Notes: generated from the sequence alone by a model not told the origin. A stretch of DNA of 64,000 nt from Schauerella fraxinea (GCA_030849965.1 JAVDKL010000003.1:496001-560000); one strand, 5' to 3'; shown: positions 44,548 through 55,239, counted from the stretch's first letter. Numbers and translations: made by a program.

Positions 44548-46302
44548 GTGACCGAGCCCGTAGAGGAAGTTTCGCGTGAGCAAACCGCCGGCAATCCACA
44601 GGCGCTGCCGGCGTCGGGCAGGCAAGCGCTGGCCGAATGGTTGCCCCCTTTGGCCGGTGCGCCGCTCAACGAGGCCAGTCGCGACGAGGCGTTCGACGGG
44701 GCGATCCGCGTGATGGCTGCCGTGCACGACGCAGCACATCGTGACCTGCGGTGGAACACCGTGGCAGTACCGTTCGATCGCGTCGTGGCGCCGGCAGTGA
44801 TGGGAGCTCGCGGCGACGTCAGCACAGCATCGTCGAATGCGACGCACGAGGCTACAGTCACATCGGCGAAAGCCACTTCAACCACAGGCAGTTCCGACGC
44901 GAATCCGCCGGCTCATGCCGCTGCGCCTCACGCTTCTGCAAGCACGGCCGAATGCGCGGGCGATGCCGCGCGCGAGACGCGCATCCGCCTTGCCGCAGCC
45001 GCGCGTTATACCGGCACCGCCTTCGTACGGTTGCGCGAATCGCAAGCGATGCAGGCGGCTGCAGACGTCGATCGTCATGAAGAAGGCGCATTGCCGCTTG
45101 CCGGCATGCCGATCGCACACAAGGATATGTTTGCCCGCGCGGGGGAGCTCAGCGAATGCGGCAGCCGAGTGCGCGCCGGACACATCGCACCCGAGACTGC
45201 GACCGTTCTTGCACGTCTGGATGCGGCCGGCGCGATCGACCTCGGGGCCTTGCATATGGCCGAGTTTGCGATGAGCCCAACGGGCTTCAATGCGCAGCTG
45301 GGGCACGGTCGCAACCCTTGGTCGCAGGATCACGTGTCGGGCGGGTCGTCCAGCGGCAGCGGCGTGGCGGTTGCCGCACGCCTGGTCGCCGCAGCACTGG
45401 GATCGGACACCGGTGGGTCGGTGCGTTTGCCGGCGGCCATCTGCGGCGTGACGGGCATCAAGCCCACACAGCATCTGGTATCCGTGGCGGGCGTCATGCC
45501 GCTCTCGCCGAGTCTGGATTGCGTCGGCTTTCTGGCAACGACGGCGCACGATTGCGCCCGGCTGTTGTCGGTCACGGCGGGCGCCGACGAGAACGATCCG
45601 CTATGTCGCCGCGAGCCGGCGCAGGATTATGCGGCCGACATCGAGCGGCCCGTGCACGATCTTGTCGTCGCCGTGCCGGCCTTCGGTAAGAACGATCCAA
45701 TTTCGGATGACGTCTTGCAACTGTTGAACGCCGCGAGCGAAACATTCGCGCGGGCCGGTGCGCGAGTGGAACGCGTGCCCGTACCAGACCTCACCGAGTT
45801 GGGGCTGTTGGCCAACGTCGTGTTGGGTGCCGAAGCCGCCTCGCTGCATGCGACCGGACTGGCGTCGTATCCCGAGGCGTATGGCGCGCAAGTGCGCCGG
45901 CGCATCGAGCGCGGGCTGCTGTATCCCGCCACCCGCTATCTGGACGCGTTGCGTTTGCGGCCCATCATGCTGCAGCAGTTTCTGGCGGCCTACCTGCCGC
46001 AGGCCGACGCGCTCTTTCTGCCGGTGTTGCCCTACGCTGTGCCCACGATCGCAGCCACCACTATCGGTACGGAACTCGACATCGAACAGCGCTTTGGCGG
46101 CATGTCGTATTGGACGCGTGCGATCAACTACCTCGGCTTGCCCGCGCTGGCACTGCCGATGGGATTTACCGAAAACGGCTTGCCCAACGGATTTCAGCTG
46201 GTGGGCCGGCTCAACGGCGAGGCGGCGTTGTTCCGGCTCGGGCACCAGTATCAGCTTCTGACCGATTGGCATACCCGCACGCCGCCGCCCCTCGATGTGT
46301 GA
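44548..46302 (+). CDS. amidase (second, amidase signature family)
   Basis: About 584 residues from GTG 44548, which has GGAG five bases upstream. The catalytic set is Lys in P-I-A-H-K-D-M-F, Ser in G-G-S-S-S-G-S-G and Ser in G-S-D-T-G-G-S-V-R-L-P. It is longer than usual because of an N-terminal helical region and a low-complexity Ala/Ser/Thr stretch at about residues 75-130 that separates it from the amidase core. It resembles Asp-tRNA/Glu-tRNA amidotransferase subunit A-like hydrolases. It is followed by an MFS importer, suggesting that a transported amide is hydrolysed. Confidence 0.9.
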   Translation: MTEPVEEVSREQTAGNPQALPASGRQALAEWLPPLAGAPLNEASRDEAFDGAIRVMAAVHDAAHRDLRWNTVAVPFDRVVAPAVMGARGDVSTASSNATHEATVTSAKATSTTGSSDANPPAHAAAPHASASTAECAGDAARETRIRLAAAARYTGTAFVRLRESQAMQAAADVDRHEEGALPLAGMPIAHKDMFARAGELSECGSRVRAGHIAPETATVLARLDAAGAIDLGALHMAEFAMSPTGFNAQLGHGRNPWSQDHVSGGSSSGSGVAVAARLVAAALGSDTGGSVRLPAAICGVTGIKPTQHLVSVAGVMPLSPSLDCVGFLATTAHDCARLLSVTAGADENDPLCRREPAQDYAADIERPVHDLVVAVPAFGKNDPISDDVLQLLNAASETFARAGARVERVPVPDLTELGLLANVVLGAEAASLHATGLASYPEAYGAQVRRRIERGLLYPATRYLDALRLRPIMLQQFLAAYLPQADALFLPVLPYAVPTIAATTIGTELDIEQRFGGMSYWTRAINYLGLPALALPMGFTENGLPNGFQLVGRLNGEAALFRLGHQYQLLTDWHTRTPPPLDV

Positions 46303-46352
46303 CGCCATGATTACCCGACCGTCTCGACGCGCATGGACTGAATACGCAAACA

Positions 46353-46402
46353 CTTGAACGCGTAAGTACGTGAACACATGAGCGCATGAAACGCATGAAC
46401 AC
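46353..46402 (+). repeat. degenerate short repeats before MFS gene
   Basis: The stretch between the amidase and the MFS gene has several loosely repeated 9-10-mers of the type TGAACRCRTG/ATGARCGCATG (for example TGAACGCGT, TGAACACATG, TGAAACGCATG, TGAACACC). It is not a precise array and no gene is present in 46303-46470. It may be replication slippage or part of a promoter. Confidence 0.4.
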
Positions 46403-46470
46403 CGAACACTGCAGCACGCAATGATGTGAACGTGTAGTACGACCAAAAAAATAATGAGGAGACTGAAATC

Positions 46471-47883
46471 ATGACACCGTCAGTGGTGAATGCCGGCCCA
46501 CGCCTGGACCGCCTGCCGATTGCCCGTTTTCATTGGAAGATCTTGTTTTTCATCGGCGCCGGGGCGTTGCTCGATGCCTTCGACGTTTACCTGGCCGCCG
46601 GGGTATTGGCGGCCACACTGGCCGAGGGATTTTCCACCCTCGAAACCAACGCCACATTCATCTCGATCACCTTCTTCGGCATGCTGATCGGCGCGGGTCT
46701 GGCCGGTTATATGGGCGATCGCTTCGGGCGCCGGTATTCGTATCAAACCAATCTTGCGCTCTTTGGCGCCGCATCGCTGTTGGCGATCTTCGCACCCAAC
46801 ATGGAGACGCTGATCTTTCTGCGGTTTCTGATGGGCGTGGGATTGGGCGCCGAACTGGTGGTGGCTGCCGGCACGCTGGGCGAGTTCATTCCGCCGCGTT
46901 ATCGCGGGCGCTGGATTTCGTTGCTCGGCCTCATCATCAATTCGGGTCTGCTGCTGGCCACGGCTGTGGGTTACGTGGTGATTCCCAATCTGGGCTGGCG
47001 CTGGATGTTCGGCATTGCGGGTGTGGGGGCGCTCATCATCTGGGCCATGCGCAAGCGCATGCCGGAGTCGCCGCGCTGGCTCGAATCGGTGGGGCGTCAC
47101 GCCGAAGCCGAAGCCACCTTGCGGGATATCGAAACAGAAGTCACGGCACATCGCGGCGCCTTGCCGCCGGTCGAAAGCGTGCGCGAGGTTGCGGTGGAAA
47201 AGACGCCGATCTCGGCGCTCTTCTCCCGCCGCATGCTGGCGCGCACGATCGTGGCATCGATCGTGTGCGTGGGGATCAACGTGTCGATCTATGGATTCGT
47301 GGCGTGGTTGCCCACGTTCTTCGTCGGGCAGGGGCTCACGGTCGTGAAGTCGTTGGGCTTCACCACGCTGATGGCATTTGGCGCACCCGGCGGCGCCTTG
47401 GTCGGCTTCTTTCTGGGCGACAGGATAGGGCGGCGCAAAGGCATCATCGTGTTTGCACTGGCCGGTGTGGTGCTGGGCTTGTTCTATCCGCATCTGCGCG
47501 ATGTGACCGCCATCACCGTAGTGGGTTTTGCGCTGATCACCTGCCTGTACACCATCGTCACGTTGGGGATGTATGGCTATATCCCTGAACTCTTTCCCAC
47601 GCAGTACCGCCTGCGCGGCACCGGCATTTCGGGGATGTGCGGCCGCGCGGCCGCAATGGCCACGCCCTACATGGTCGTCGTGCTGTTCAAGAACTTCGGC
47701 TTGACCGGCGTGCTGGGAATGGTGGTGGGCGTGCTCATGCTGATGGTGATCGCCCTGTTCCTGCTGCGCATCGAAACCAATCAGCAGACGCTCGAAGCGC
47801 TGGAACCGGGATCCGAAAACGGACCGCCACCCGGCGGCCCTGGCTTCGATGCGATCAGGACTTCAGGCGGTAGCCCGTCTTGA
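46471..47883 (+). CDS. MFS metabolite:H+ symporter
   Basis: A complete 470-residue MFS permease with twelve predicted helices. The D-x-F-D-V-Y motif in helix 1 (A-L-L-D-A-F-D-V-Y) is typical of aromatic acid and dicarboxylate symporters. It has G-D-R-F-G-R-R in loop 2-3, [13 protein letters not shown] and G-D-R-I-G-R-R in loop 8-9. It is related to the truncated gene at the window start. GAGGAG lies before the start. Its 3' end overlaps the convergent ABC permease gene by 29 bases. It is probably co-expressed with the amidase II gene. Confidence 0.92.
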   Translation: MTPSVVNAGPRLDRLPIARFHWKILFFIGAGALLDAFDVYLAAGVLAATLAEGFSTLETNATFISITFFGMLIGAGLAGYMGDRFGRRYSYQTNLALFGAASLLAIFAPNMETLIFLRFLMGVGLGAELVVAAGTLGEFIPPRYRGRWISLLGLIINSGLLLATAVGYVVIPNLGWRWMFGIAGVGALIIWAMRKRMPESPRWLESVGRHAEAEATLRDIETEVTAHRGALPPVESVREVAVEKTPISALFSRRMLARTIVASIVCVGINVSIYGFVAWLPTFFVGQGLTVVKSLGFTTLMAFGAPGGALVGFFLGDRIGRRKGIIVFALAGVVLGLFYPHLRDVTAITVVGFALITCLYTIVTLGMYGYIPELFPTQYRLRGTGISGMCGRAAAMATPYMVVVLFKNFGLTGVLGMVVGVLMLMVIALFLLRIETNQQTLEALEPGSENGPPPGGPGFDAIRTSGGSPS

Positions 47884-48612
47884 AGATCCAGCGGATGGTG
47901 AGCAGGCAGAGCAGCATGAAGGCGAACGTCATCGCGATGCTGATCTCCACGCTCACATCCGATACCCCGTAAAAGCTCCAGCGAAAGCCGCTGATCAGAT
48001 ACACAACGGGATTGAAAAGCGTCACTTTTTGCCAGAACGGCGGCAGCATGCTGATCGAGTAGAAGCTGCCGCCCAGGAAGGTCAGCGGCGTGACGATCAT
48101 CAGCGGAATGATCTGCAGCTTCTCGAAACCGTCGGCCCAGACGCCGATGATGAAACCGAACAAGCTGAAGGTGACGGCGGTGAGTACGAGAAACGTGATC
48201 ATCCACAAGGGATGCGCGATGTTGAAATCGATAAAACATCGCGCGGTGACCAGAATCAACAGGCCCAGAATGATCGACTTGGTGGCGGCCGCGCCCACGT
48301 AGCCGATTACGATTTCGATATACGACAAGGGTGCCGACAGCACCTCATACAGGGTGCCGGCGTACTTGGGCATATAGATGCCGAATGACGCATTCGAAAT
48401 GCTCTCGGTGAGAAGCGACAGCATGATCAGGCCGGGAATGATGAAGGCACCGTAGCTGATGCCGTCGATTTCCACCATGCGCGAACCGATGGCCGAGCCG
48501 AACACCACGAAGTACAGCGACGTCGAAATGACCGGCGAGGCAATGCTTTGCATGAGCGTGCGCCACGTGCGCGCGAGCTCGAATTTGTAGATGGCGAGGA
48601 TGGCGTAGCCGT

Positions 48613-48616
<4 letters not shown>
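47855..48616 (-). CDS. ABC-2 type exporter permease
   Basis: A 253-residue ABC-2 permease with six predicted helices. The opening [14 protein letters not shown] and central [20 protein letters not shown] are the standard family signatures. Its ATG overlaps the stop of the ATPase gene (ATGA), so the two are coupled. The last 29 bases overlap the MFS gene tail. It probably forms a homodimeric pore for export of a lipid, polysaccharide or drug. Confidence 0.92.
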
Positions 48617-49542
<926 letters not shown>

Positions 49543-49744
49543 GGGGTCGCTATTCGGTAGGGAGGACGCGGAAACTTTTAACACGCACGCATCTCGCGTG
49601 CCGTCTTGCCCCCGTTGCGATTGCGGATAAAGGTGCGTTCCGTGCATTGGACCGTGGGAACTCTTCTCATTTCCTCCGTTGTTTTTTGAGACGTGCTGGC
49701 TACCATTCTTCCGTACTCAAGAACGATCTGAAGGAGGCAATGCC

Positions 49745-50488
49745 ATGACCCGGTTTGCCCAACGCACCACCACCCTGTGCGCCGTTGCCGCGCTCTCGGC
49801 CGCCGCGATCGGCGCCGGCACGGCGCTGACGCTGCCCCGCCTGGCCCATGCCGCCGACGCCTCGCCGTCTGCCGTCGTCGCCACGCCTACGCCGCCGCCT
49901 GCCTTGAACGGCACGCCGTCGCCCACTGCATGGCAAGCGCCGCCGCCCCTGCCGGGGGCCGGCCACCCCGGGCTGCCGCCACCGGCGCCGCGCGGCCCGC
50001 GAGCCGGTCCGCCGCCGCCGCCCTTCAATCCCTGGGGGCTGCCACCGTCGTTTGCCCGCTTGGGGCTCTCGGTGCAGCAGGAAGACGCCGTATTCGAGAT
50101 CATGCACAAGCAGGTCGCCGATATGCGCACCCAGGCGCGGGCCGCACGCGATGCGGGTTTGAGCCTGAGCGCCATGGCCGACGACGAATCCTTCGATGAA
50201 AGCGCTGCCCGCCAAGCCGCCAACACGCTGGCGCAAGCCGAGGCGCAGATGCGCTTTATGCAGGTGCGCGATGCGCAACGCATCCGTGCGTTGCTCACCC
50301 CGCAACAGCGCGTGTTGTGGGACGACGACGATGACGACGATCCGGCCATGCCCCCACCGCCGCCGGGCTTCGGGGCCATTTTCAGCGCGCCGCCGCCAAT
50401 GCCCGGTTGCGGCCCCGACCCGCGTGCCGATGCTGCACTGCCGGCCCCCGACGCTCCCGCAGCGGCACGAGGCGCAGCCGGTAATTGA
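49745..50488 (+). CDS. proline-rich Spy/CpxP-like periplasmic protein
   Basis: A 247-residue exported protein. AAGGAGG lies seven bases before the ATG. A signal peptide ends near L-A-H-A-A-D (about residue 36). A Pro-rich linker follows, then a helical segment with L-G-L-S-V-Q-Q-E-D, repeated Q/A-rich helices and the L-T-P-Q-Q-R motif of the LTxxQ (Spy/CpxP/ZraP) family, which binds unfolded proteins or metals. After it come a run of Asp residues and P-P-P-P-P-G and a Cys-containing Pro-rich tail. It precedes a BaeSR-like sensor-regulator pair, probably its regulators. Confidence 0.8.
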   Translation: MTRFAQRTTTLCAVAALSAAAIGAGTALTLPRLAHAADASPSAVVATPTPPPALNGTPSPTAWQAPPPLPGAGHPGLPPPAPRGPRAGPPPPPFNPWGLPPSFARLGLSVQQEDAVFEIMHKQVADMRTQARAARDAGLSLSAMADDESFDESAARQAANTLAQAEAQMRFMQVRDAQRIRALLTPQQRVLWDDDDDDDPAMPPPPPGFGAIFSAPPPMPGCGPDPRADAALPAPDAPAAARGAAGN

Positions 50489-50520
50489 CTCGTTTGGGCT
50501 TTCCGCGACAATACCGGGTC

Positions 50521-52419
50521 ATGAGACCCGGTATTACGTTCAAGCTTTTCCTGGCAGTGTTGGCCGTCGGCATGGTGGTCACGCTCGCCATGGGCGCCGC
50601 CCTGCGCTGGCGTTTCGAGCATGACTTCCTGGTCTACGTGAACGAACGCGAAGGCCGGCGCGTCGAGCGGATGGTGTCGACCCTCACGCGGTTTTATATC
50701 CGCGACAACAGTTGGGAAGGACTGCGGCGCGACCCCAACGCCTGGGTGCACATGCTGACGGTGCCGCCGCCGCGCGACGATTTCGGCATGCTGGACGATC
50801 GCGATGGATTCGAGCCGTTCCGCTCGGGTCGGTCCGGTGTGGACGAAGATGGCGACAGCGACGGCGGGGCCGACCAAGAGAAGACCAGGCCTGAGGATGC
50901 GACGCCTCAGCCGTCCGGCGCCGAGCGTGCCGGAGGCGACCCTGACGATACCGAGGGCGCCGAAGACGACCGCATGCATTCGGGCGATTCCGTCGACGCC
51001 GGGGCATCCGATCGGCCCCCCCGGCCCAGCAGTGACGGATTCATACGCTATGGCTTTCATCGGCATGGACCCGACGAGGGGCTGACGGCCGGCACCTGGC
51101 ACACGCACGGGCCGCAGCAAGGCGAACCCGTTCGCGCCACACCCGAGAGCTTCTGGCGCGATCTCTTGCCGCGCGACAGCTTCGGGCTGGGCGACAGCAC
51201 CGTGCGCGAACGCTTCCGGCCGCCGCCGCCGCCGCCTTGGGATGGCGCCGAGCTCGATTTCCCGCTGTTGCCGATGGATCCCGGTCGCCCACCCCCGATC
51301 CTGCCGCGCTTTACGTTGGTCGATCCCGTGGGCACCTGGGTCGCAGGCGCCTTTCCGCCGGCCAAGGACGCGCCGCGCCATCCCATCACGGTCGATGGCC
51401 GCCGGGTAGGCTGGCTGATTGCGCCGCTCCCCGACCGATTGCCCGACGAAGCCGATAGGCGGTTTCAGATTCAGCAAGTGCAGGCCACCTGGATCATTGG
51501 CGGGCTGGCGGTGATTCTGGCCATGGTGGTCAGCGTGCTGCTGGCGCGGATCTTTCTGGCGCCCGTGCGCCGCCTGGCGGCCGGCACGCAGGCGCTGGTC
51601 GCCGGCGATTACAAAACCCGCGTGCGGGTGACGTCTTCCGACGAGCTGGGCCGCCTGGCCCGGGATTTCAATCGGTTGGCCCATAGCCTGGAGCGCAACG
51701 AGGCCCTGCGCCGCGAGTGGCTGGCCGACATTTCCCACGAGTTGCGCACGCCGCTGGCGGTCATGCGCGGCGAAATCGAAGCCTTGCAAGACGGCATTCG
51801 CCCGCTGAACGCCGGGGCGTTGATCTCGTTGCAAAGCGAAGTCGCCATTCTGAGCGCGTTGATCGACGATCTGTACGAATTGGCATTGGCCGACGTGGGC
51901 GCGCTCACCTATCACCTGGCGCCGATGGATCTGGGCGAGTTGGTCACGGCCATTACCGAAGGCTTCGGCGAGCGGCTCGCCAGCCATGGCGTGACCCTGA
52001 CGTGGACGCCGCCTGCGAGTCCGGTCTGGATCGAAGCCGATCAGAAGCGGCTGACGCAACTGTTTGCCAACCTGCTTGAAAACACCGTGCGCTATACGCA
52101 CTCGCCCGGTGAGCTGCATATTGCGCTGGTCGTCGATCAAGCCGAGGGCCGCGCGGTGCTTACGTTTGACGACACCCCGCCTGCCGTGCCGGACGAATCC
52201 CTACTGCGCATCTTCGACCGGCTGTTCCGCGTCGAGGGCTCGCGCAATCGCGCCAGCGGCGGGGCAGGTCTGGGCTTGGCGATTTGTCAACGCATCGTCG
52301 AAGGCCATCAAGGCACGATCACCGCGCATGCCTCGCCCTTGGGCGGATTGCAGGTGAAAGTGTGCCTGCCGCTCCCTTCGCATCCCATTTTTCCCGACAC
52401 AACCGAGTCGACATCATGA
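50521..52419 (+). CDS. BaeS-like sensor histidine kinase with Pro/Asp-rich periplasmic insert
   Basis: About 632 residues. Membrane helix 1 near residues 6-27 and helix 2 near 322-345 (W-I-I-G-G-L-A-V-I-L-A-M-V-V) enclose an unusually large extracytoplasmic region of nearly 300 residues. This includes an acidic segment (D-E-D-G-D-S-D-G-G) and a poly-Pro block (R-P-P-P-P-P-P-W). HAMP follows, then HisKA with D-I-S-H-E-L-R-T-P-L-A-V and HATPase with N-L-L-E-N-T-V-R-Y, G-A-G-L-G-L-A. Its stop overlaps the response-regulator start. The cytoplasmic half is ordinary BaeS. The sensor probably detects envelope stress or metals with the upstream Spy-like protein. Confidence 0.9.
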   Translation: MRPGITFKLFLAVLAVGMVVTLAMGAALRWRFEHDFLVYVNEREGRRVERMVSTLTRFYIRDNSWEGLRRDPNAWVHMLTVPPPRDDFGMLDDRDGFEPFRSGRSGVDEDGDSDGGADQEKTRPEDATPQPSGAERAGGDPDDTEGAEDDRMHSGDSVDAGASDRPPRPSSDGFIRYGFHRHGPDEGLTAGTWHTHGPQQGEPVRATPESFWRDLLPRDSFGLGDSTVRERFRPPPPPPWDGAELDFPLLPMDPGRPPPILPRFTLVDPVGTWVAGAFPPAKDAPRHPITVDGRRVGWLIAPLPDRLPDEADRRFQIQQVQATWIIGGLAVILAMVVSVLLARIFLAPVRRLAAGTQALVAGDYKTRVRVTSSDELGRLARDFNRLAHSLERNEALRREWLADISHELRTPLAVMRGEIEALQDGIRPLNAGALISLQSEVAILSALIDDLYELALADVGALTYHLAPMDLGELVTAITEGFGERLASHGVTLTWTPPASPVWIEADQKRLTQLFANLLENTVRYTHSPGELHIALVVDQAEGRAVLTFDDTPPAVPDESLLRIFDRLFRVEGSRNRASGGAGLGLAICQRIVEGHQGTITAHASPLGGLQVKVCLPLPSHPIFPDTTESTS

Positions 52420-53081
52420 TTCTCATCGCAGAAGACGAACCCAAGATCGCCGCCTTGCTGGCCGACTATCTCAATGCCGCCGGCTTCGAAACCCGCTGGG
52501 TGGCCAACGGCAGCGAAGTGATCGCCGCCTTTCGTGAGGATGCGCCGGAGCTGATCCTGCTGGATCTGATGCTGCCGGGCCGCGATGGCTTGACGCTGTG
52601 CCGTGAAATCCGCCAGACCAGCGCCGTGCCCATCGTGATGGTAACGGCCCGGGTCGACGAGATCGATCGCTTGATCGGCCTGGAAATGGGCGCGGATGAC
52701 TACATCTGCAAACCGTTCAGCCCGCGGGAAGTGCTGGCGCGCGTGAAAGCGATCATCCGCCGCGCCCGCCACCATGCCGCCGCGCCCAACGAACCCAGTC
52801 CGTTACGCATCGATAGCCAATACCACGGCGCCTGGCTCGACGAGCATCCGCTCAACCTCACGCCGGTCGAATTCCGCCTGCTGCATACCCTCTGGCAGTC
52901 GCAGGGCAAGATCCTGTCGCGCGATCAATTGATGGACGGCCTGTATCCCGATAACCGCATCGTGACCGACCGTACCGTCGACACGCACGTGAAGAACCTG
53001 CGACGCAAGCTCGAATCGGTGCGCGCCGATGCCACGTTGATCCGCTCGATCTACGGGGTAGGTTACAAACTCGAGCTGTAA
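52416..53081 (+). CDS. OmpR-family response regulator, BaeR-like
   Basis: A 221-residue regulator with a receiver domain (I-A-E-D-E-P-K-I, acceptor Asp in L-I-L-L-D-L-M-L-P-G, K in C-K-P-F-S-P-R-E) and an OmpR winged helix ending R-S-I-Y-G-V-G-Y-K-L. The ATG overlaps the sensor stop (ATGA). The cognate kinase is the preceding gene. Likely targets include the Spy-like gene upstream. It ends 169 bases before siaA. Confidence 0.95.
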   Translation: MILIAEDEPKIAALLADYLNAAGFETRWVANGSEVIAAFREDAPELILLDLMLPGRDGLTLCREIRQTSAVPIVMVTARVDEIDRLIGLEMGADDYICKPFSPREVLARVKAIIRRARHHAAAPNEPSPLRIDSQYHGAWLDEHPLNLTPVEFRLLHTLWQSQGKILSRDQLMDGLYPDNRIVTDRTVDTHVKNLRRKLESVRADATLIRSIYGVGYKLEL

Positions 53082-53198
53082 AAATGTGGTAAATCGCGCA
53101 GTTTGAGGCCCAACCGTTACGCTATTTCGCTTATCGGGAGAGACCAAATGTGTCTATGATTCTCAAAACGCTGGATGATGATACTTAAGACACCATCC

Positions 53199-53219
53199 CA
53201 ATGTCCGAGGGGGACATTG
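53199..53219 (+). promoter_or_regulatory. inverted repeat upstream of siaA
   Basis: CAATGTCC-GAGGG-GGACATTG is a perfect 8-5-8 inverted repeat 31 bases before the siaA start. As RNA it would form a hairpin in the 5' leader; as DNA it could be a regulator site. Downstream GGGGAAG is the Shine-Dalgarno. Confidence 0.5.
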
Positions 53220-53250
53220 CAAGAAGCGGTACCCCAGGGGAAGAATCGGT

Positions 53251-55239
53251 ATGGCGAAGTTCGGGTTGCGCAGCAAGTCATTACTGGCTTTGGTGCTTGC
53301 GTGTCTGCTGGCATTGGTGCCGGCGAGTCTGGTGGGTTGGAATATCGTTGACAGCGTGCGCGAGCATTTTGGCCGCGCCTATGTCAGCAATTTCACGCAA
53401 CTGAACCGGCAGAAAATCCTTGCCCCGCTGTCGCGGGAGCTCGCGTTGTCGCGCCGCATGGCGCAGTCCGAAGTGACCCTGCAATGGCTGCGTGAGCCGG
53501 GTAATGCCGCAGCGGCGGAACTGTTCTTTCGCGAGGCAGAAGGCTATCGGCGCGATTTCGTCGATCACGCCTACTTCATCGCGCGCCAATCCGATGGCAA
53601 TTATTATTTCAACGACGACAGCAAGCCGGTCTCGTTCGAGCCCCGCTATACGTTGAACGCCACCAATCCCACGGACGGCTGGTTCTACGGCAGCCTGCGC
53701 TCGCAGGACCCTTACAACATCAACGTGAGCACCGACCGGGGCCTCAAGATCACGCGTGTCTGGATCAACGTCGTCGTGCGCGACGGCACCACGCCGCTTG
53801 CGCTTGCCGGCGCCAGCTTGAACCTGAACCGCTTTCTGGACGAGTTCGTGCGCAGCGGCGAAGCCGGTGTGACGCCGATGATCGTCAACGAGAACGGTGC
53901 AATCCAGGCGCACCGCGATGCGTCGCTGATCGCCTACAACTCGGGCGCGACCGATACCGGTGAAACCCAGCGCGTCTTCGGGCTGATGACCGATGACGCC
54001 AGCCGCGGCGCCTTGCAACGGGCCATGCAAACCGCCCGCCGCGACCCCAATACGGTGCCCTCGGAATGGGTCACCCTGTCGGGCAAGCGCCAATTGCTGT
54101 CGGTGGCCTATATCCCCGAACTCAAATGGTATGTGTTGACGGCGGTCGATCTGAATGCCGCGCGCATCATCGACACGGGCTGGCTCTGGTCGGCCGGGCT
54201 GGCCTTGATTCTGGTCATCATGGCGCTGCTCCTGGCCTTCGGCTATGCCGTCGAGCGGCTGGTGCTGCGCCCCTTGCGGCGCTTGCAGCAGTCGGCGCGC
54301 GCGATTGCCGACGGCCGTTACGACGTCACGTTGCCGCAGGGCGGCATGGATGAAATCGGCGATCTGAGCCGCGCCTTCGGCGTCATGGCCGACAAGGTGC
54401 GCTCGCACACTGCCGAGCTCGAAAGCCGGGTGCAGGCGCGCACCACGGAATTGGCTGCGGCCAACCGCGAGATGGCGGTGGCGCACAAGAAGATCGGCGA
54501 TTCGATCGACTATGCCAGCCTGATTCAGCGCGCCATCCTGCCCGATCGTCAGATGACGCACTCGCTGGGCGCACATCACTTCGTGCTGTGGCAACCGCGC
54601 GATGTGGTGGGCGGCGACTTCTACGTATTCCGTGCCGATGGCGACAATTGCCTTCTGGGCGTGGTCGATTGCGCGGGCCATGGCGTGCCCGGCGCGTTGA
54701 TGACCATGCTGGCACGGGCCGCGGTCGATCTGGCGATCTCGGAAGCCGGCGTACGCGACCCCGCGTCGGTGCTGGTGCGCGTCGATCAGGCAATGCGTGC
54801 GATGCTCGAAGATGCCCAATTGCCGCGCACCTTGGCCACTGCGATGGACGCCGGGCTGGTGTATGTGGATCGCACGGGTGGCAAGATTACGTTCAGTGGC
54901 GCCAAGCTGTCGTTGTTTGCCAGCAATGGCGTGGACGTCGAGGAGTTCACGGGCGGACGCCGCGCGTTGGGCGACAAGCGTCTGGGCGATTACACCAATC
55001 AGGAAGTGGCCTTGCGGCCCGATTGGACGTTTTACCTCGCAACCGACGGCTTTCTGGATCAGGCGGGCGGCGAGCATGGTTTCGGCTTCGGCACGTCGCG
55101 CTTCGCCAATATGATCAAAGCGCATGCGCGCTTGCCGCTCGAACAGCAAGGCGCGGCGTTCGTTCAGGTGCTGGCCGAGTACCAGGGCGATTTGCCGCAA
55201 CGCGACGACATCACGATGTTGTCGTTCCGTTTCGAATAA
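53251..55239 (+). CDS. siaA: SiaA-type membrane PP2C-like phosphatase
   Basis: A 662-residue protein with an extracytoplasmic sensor domain between membrane helices at about residues 9-32 and 312-332. A HAMP domain (about 335-387, R-P-L-R-R-L ... E-I-G-D-L-S) leads through a coiled coil to a SpoIIE/PP2C phosphatase. The metal-binding motifs are D-V-V-G-G-D-F-Y near 451, V-V-D-C-A-G-H-G near 471, and the closing R-D-D-I-T-M-L-S-F. In Pseudomonas aeruginosa SiaA dephosphorylates SiaC and triggers SiaD. Gene order siaA-B-C-D follows. The ligand of the sensor domain is not readable from the sequence. Confidence 0.93.
   Translation: MAKFGLRSKSLLALVLACLLALVPASLVGWNIVDSVREHFGRAYVSNFTQLNRQKILAPLSRELALSRRMAQSEVTLQWLREPGNAAAAELFFREAEGYRRDFVDHAYFIARQSDGNYYFNDDSKPVSFEPRYTLNATNPTDGWFYGSLRSQDPYNINVSTDRGLKITRVWINVVVRDGTTPLALAGASLNLNRFLDEFVRSGEAGVTPMIVNENGAIQAHRDASLIAYNSGATDTGETQRVFGLMTDDASRGALQRAMQTARRDPNTVPSEWVTLSGKRQLLSVAYIPELKWYVLTAVDLNAARIIDTGWLWSAGLALILVIMALLLAFGYAVERLVLRPLRRLQQSARAIADGRYDVTLPQGGMDEIGDLSRAFGVMADKVRSHTAELESRVQARTTELAAANREMAVAHKKIGDSIDYASLIQRAILPDRQMTHSLGAHHFVLWQPRDVVGGDFYVFRADGDNCLLGVVDCAGHGVPGALMTMLARAAVDLAISEAGVRDPASVLVRVDQAMRAMLEDAQLPRTLATAMDAGLVYVDRTGGKITFSGAKLSLFASNGVDVEEFTGGRRALGDKRLGDYTNQEVALRPDWTFYLATDGFLDQAGGEHGFGFGTSRFANMIKAHARLPLEQQGAAFVQVLAEYQGDLPQRDDITMLSFRFE

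Noticed and set aside
49717-52140. Very long open frame (about 807 codons) on the minus strand opposite the Spy-like and sensor genes
   Set aside because: It mirrors the high third-position GC of the plus-strand genes, has no recognisable domain, and its composition is that of an antisense shadow.
53281-55200. 639-codon minus-strand frame opposite siaA
   Set aside because: Entirely antisense to a well-supported gene and without family motifs.
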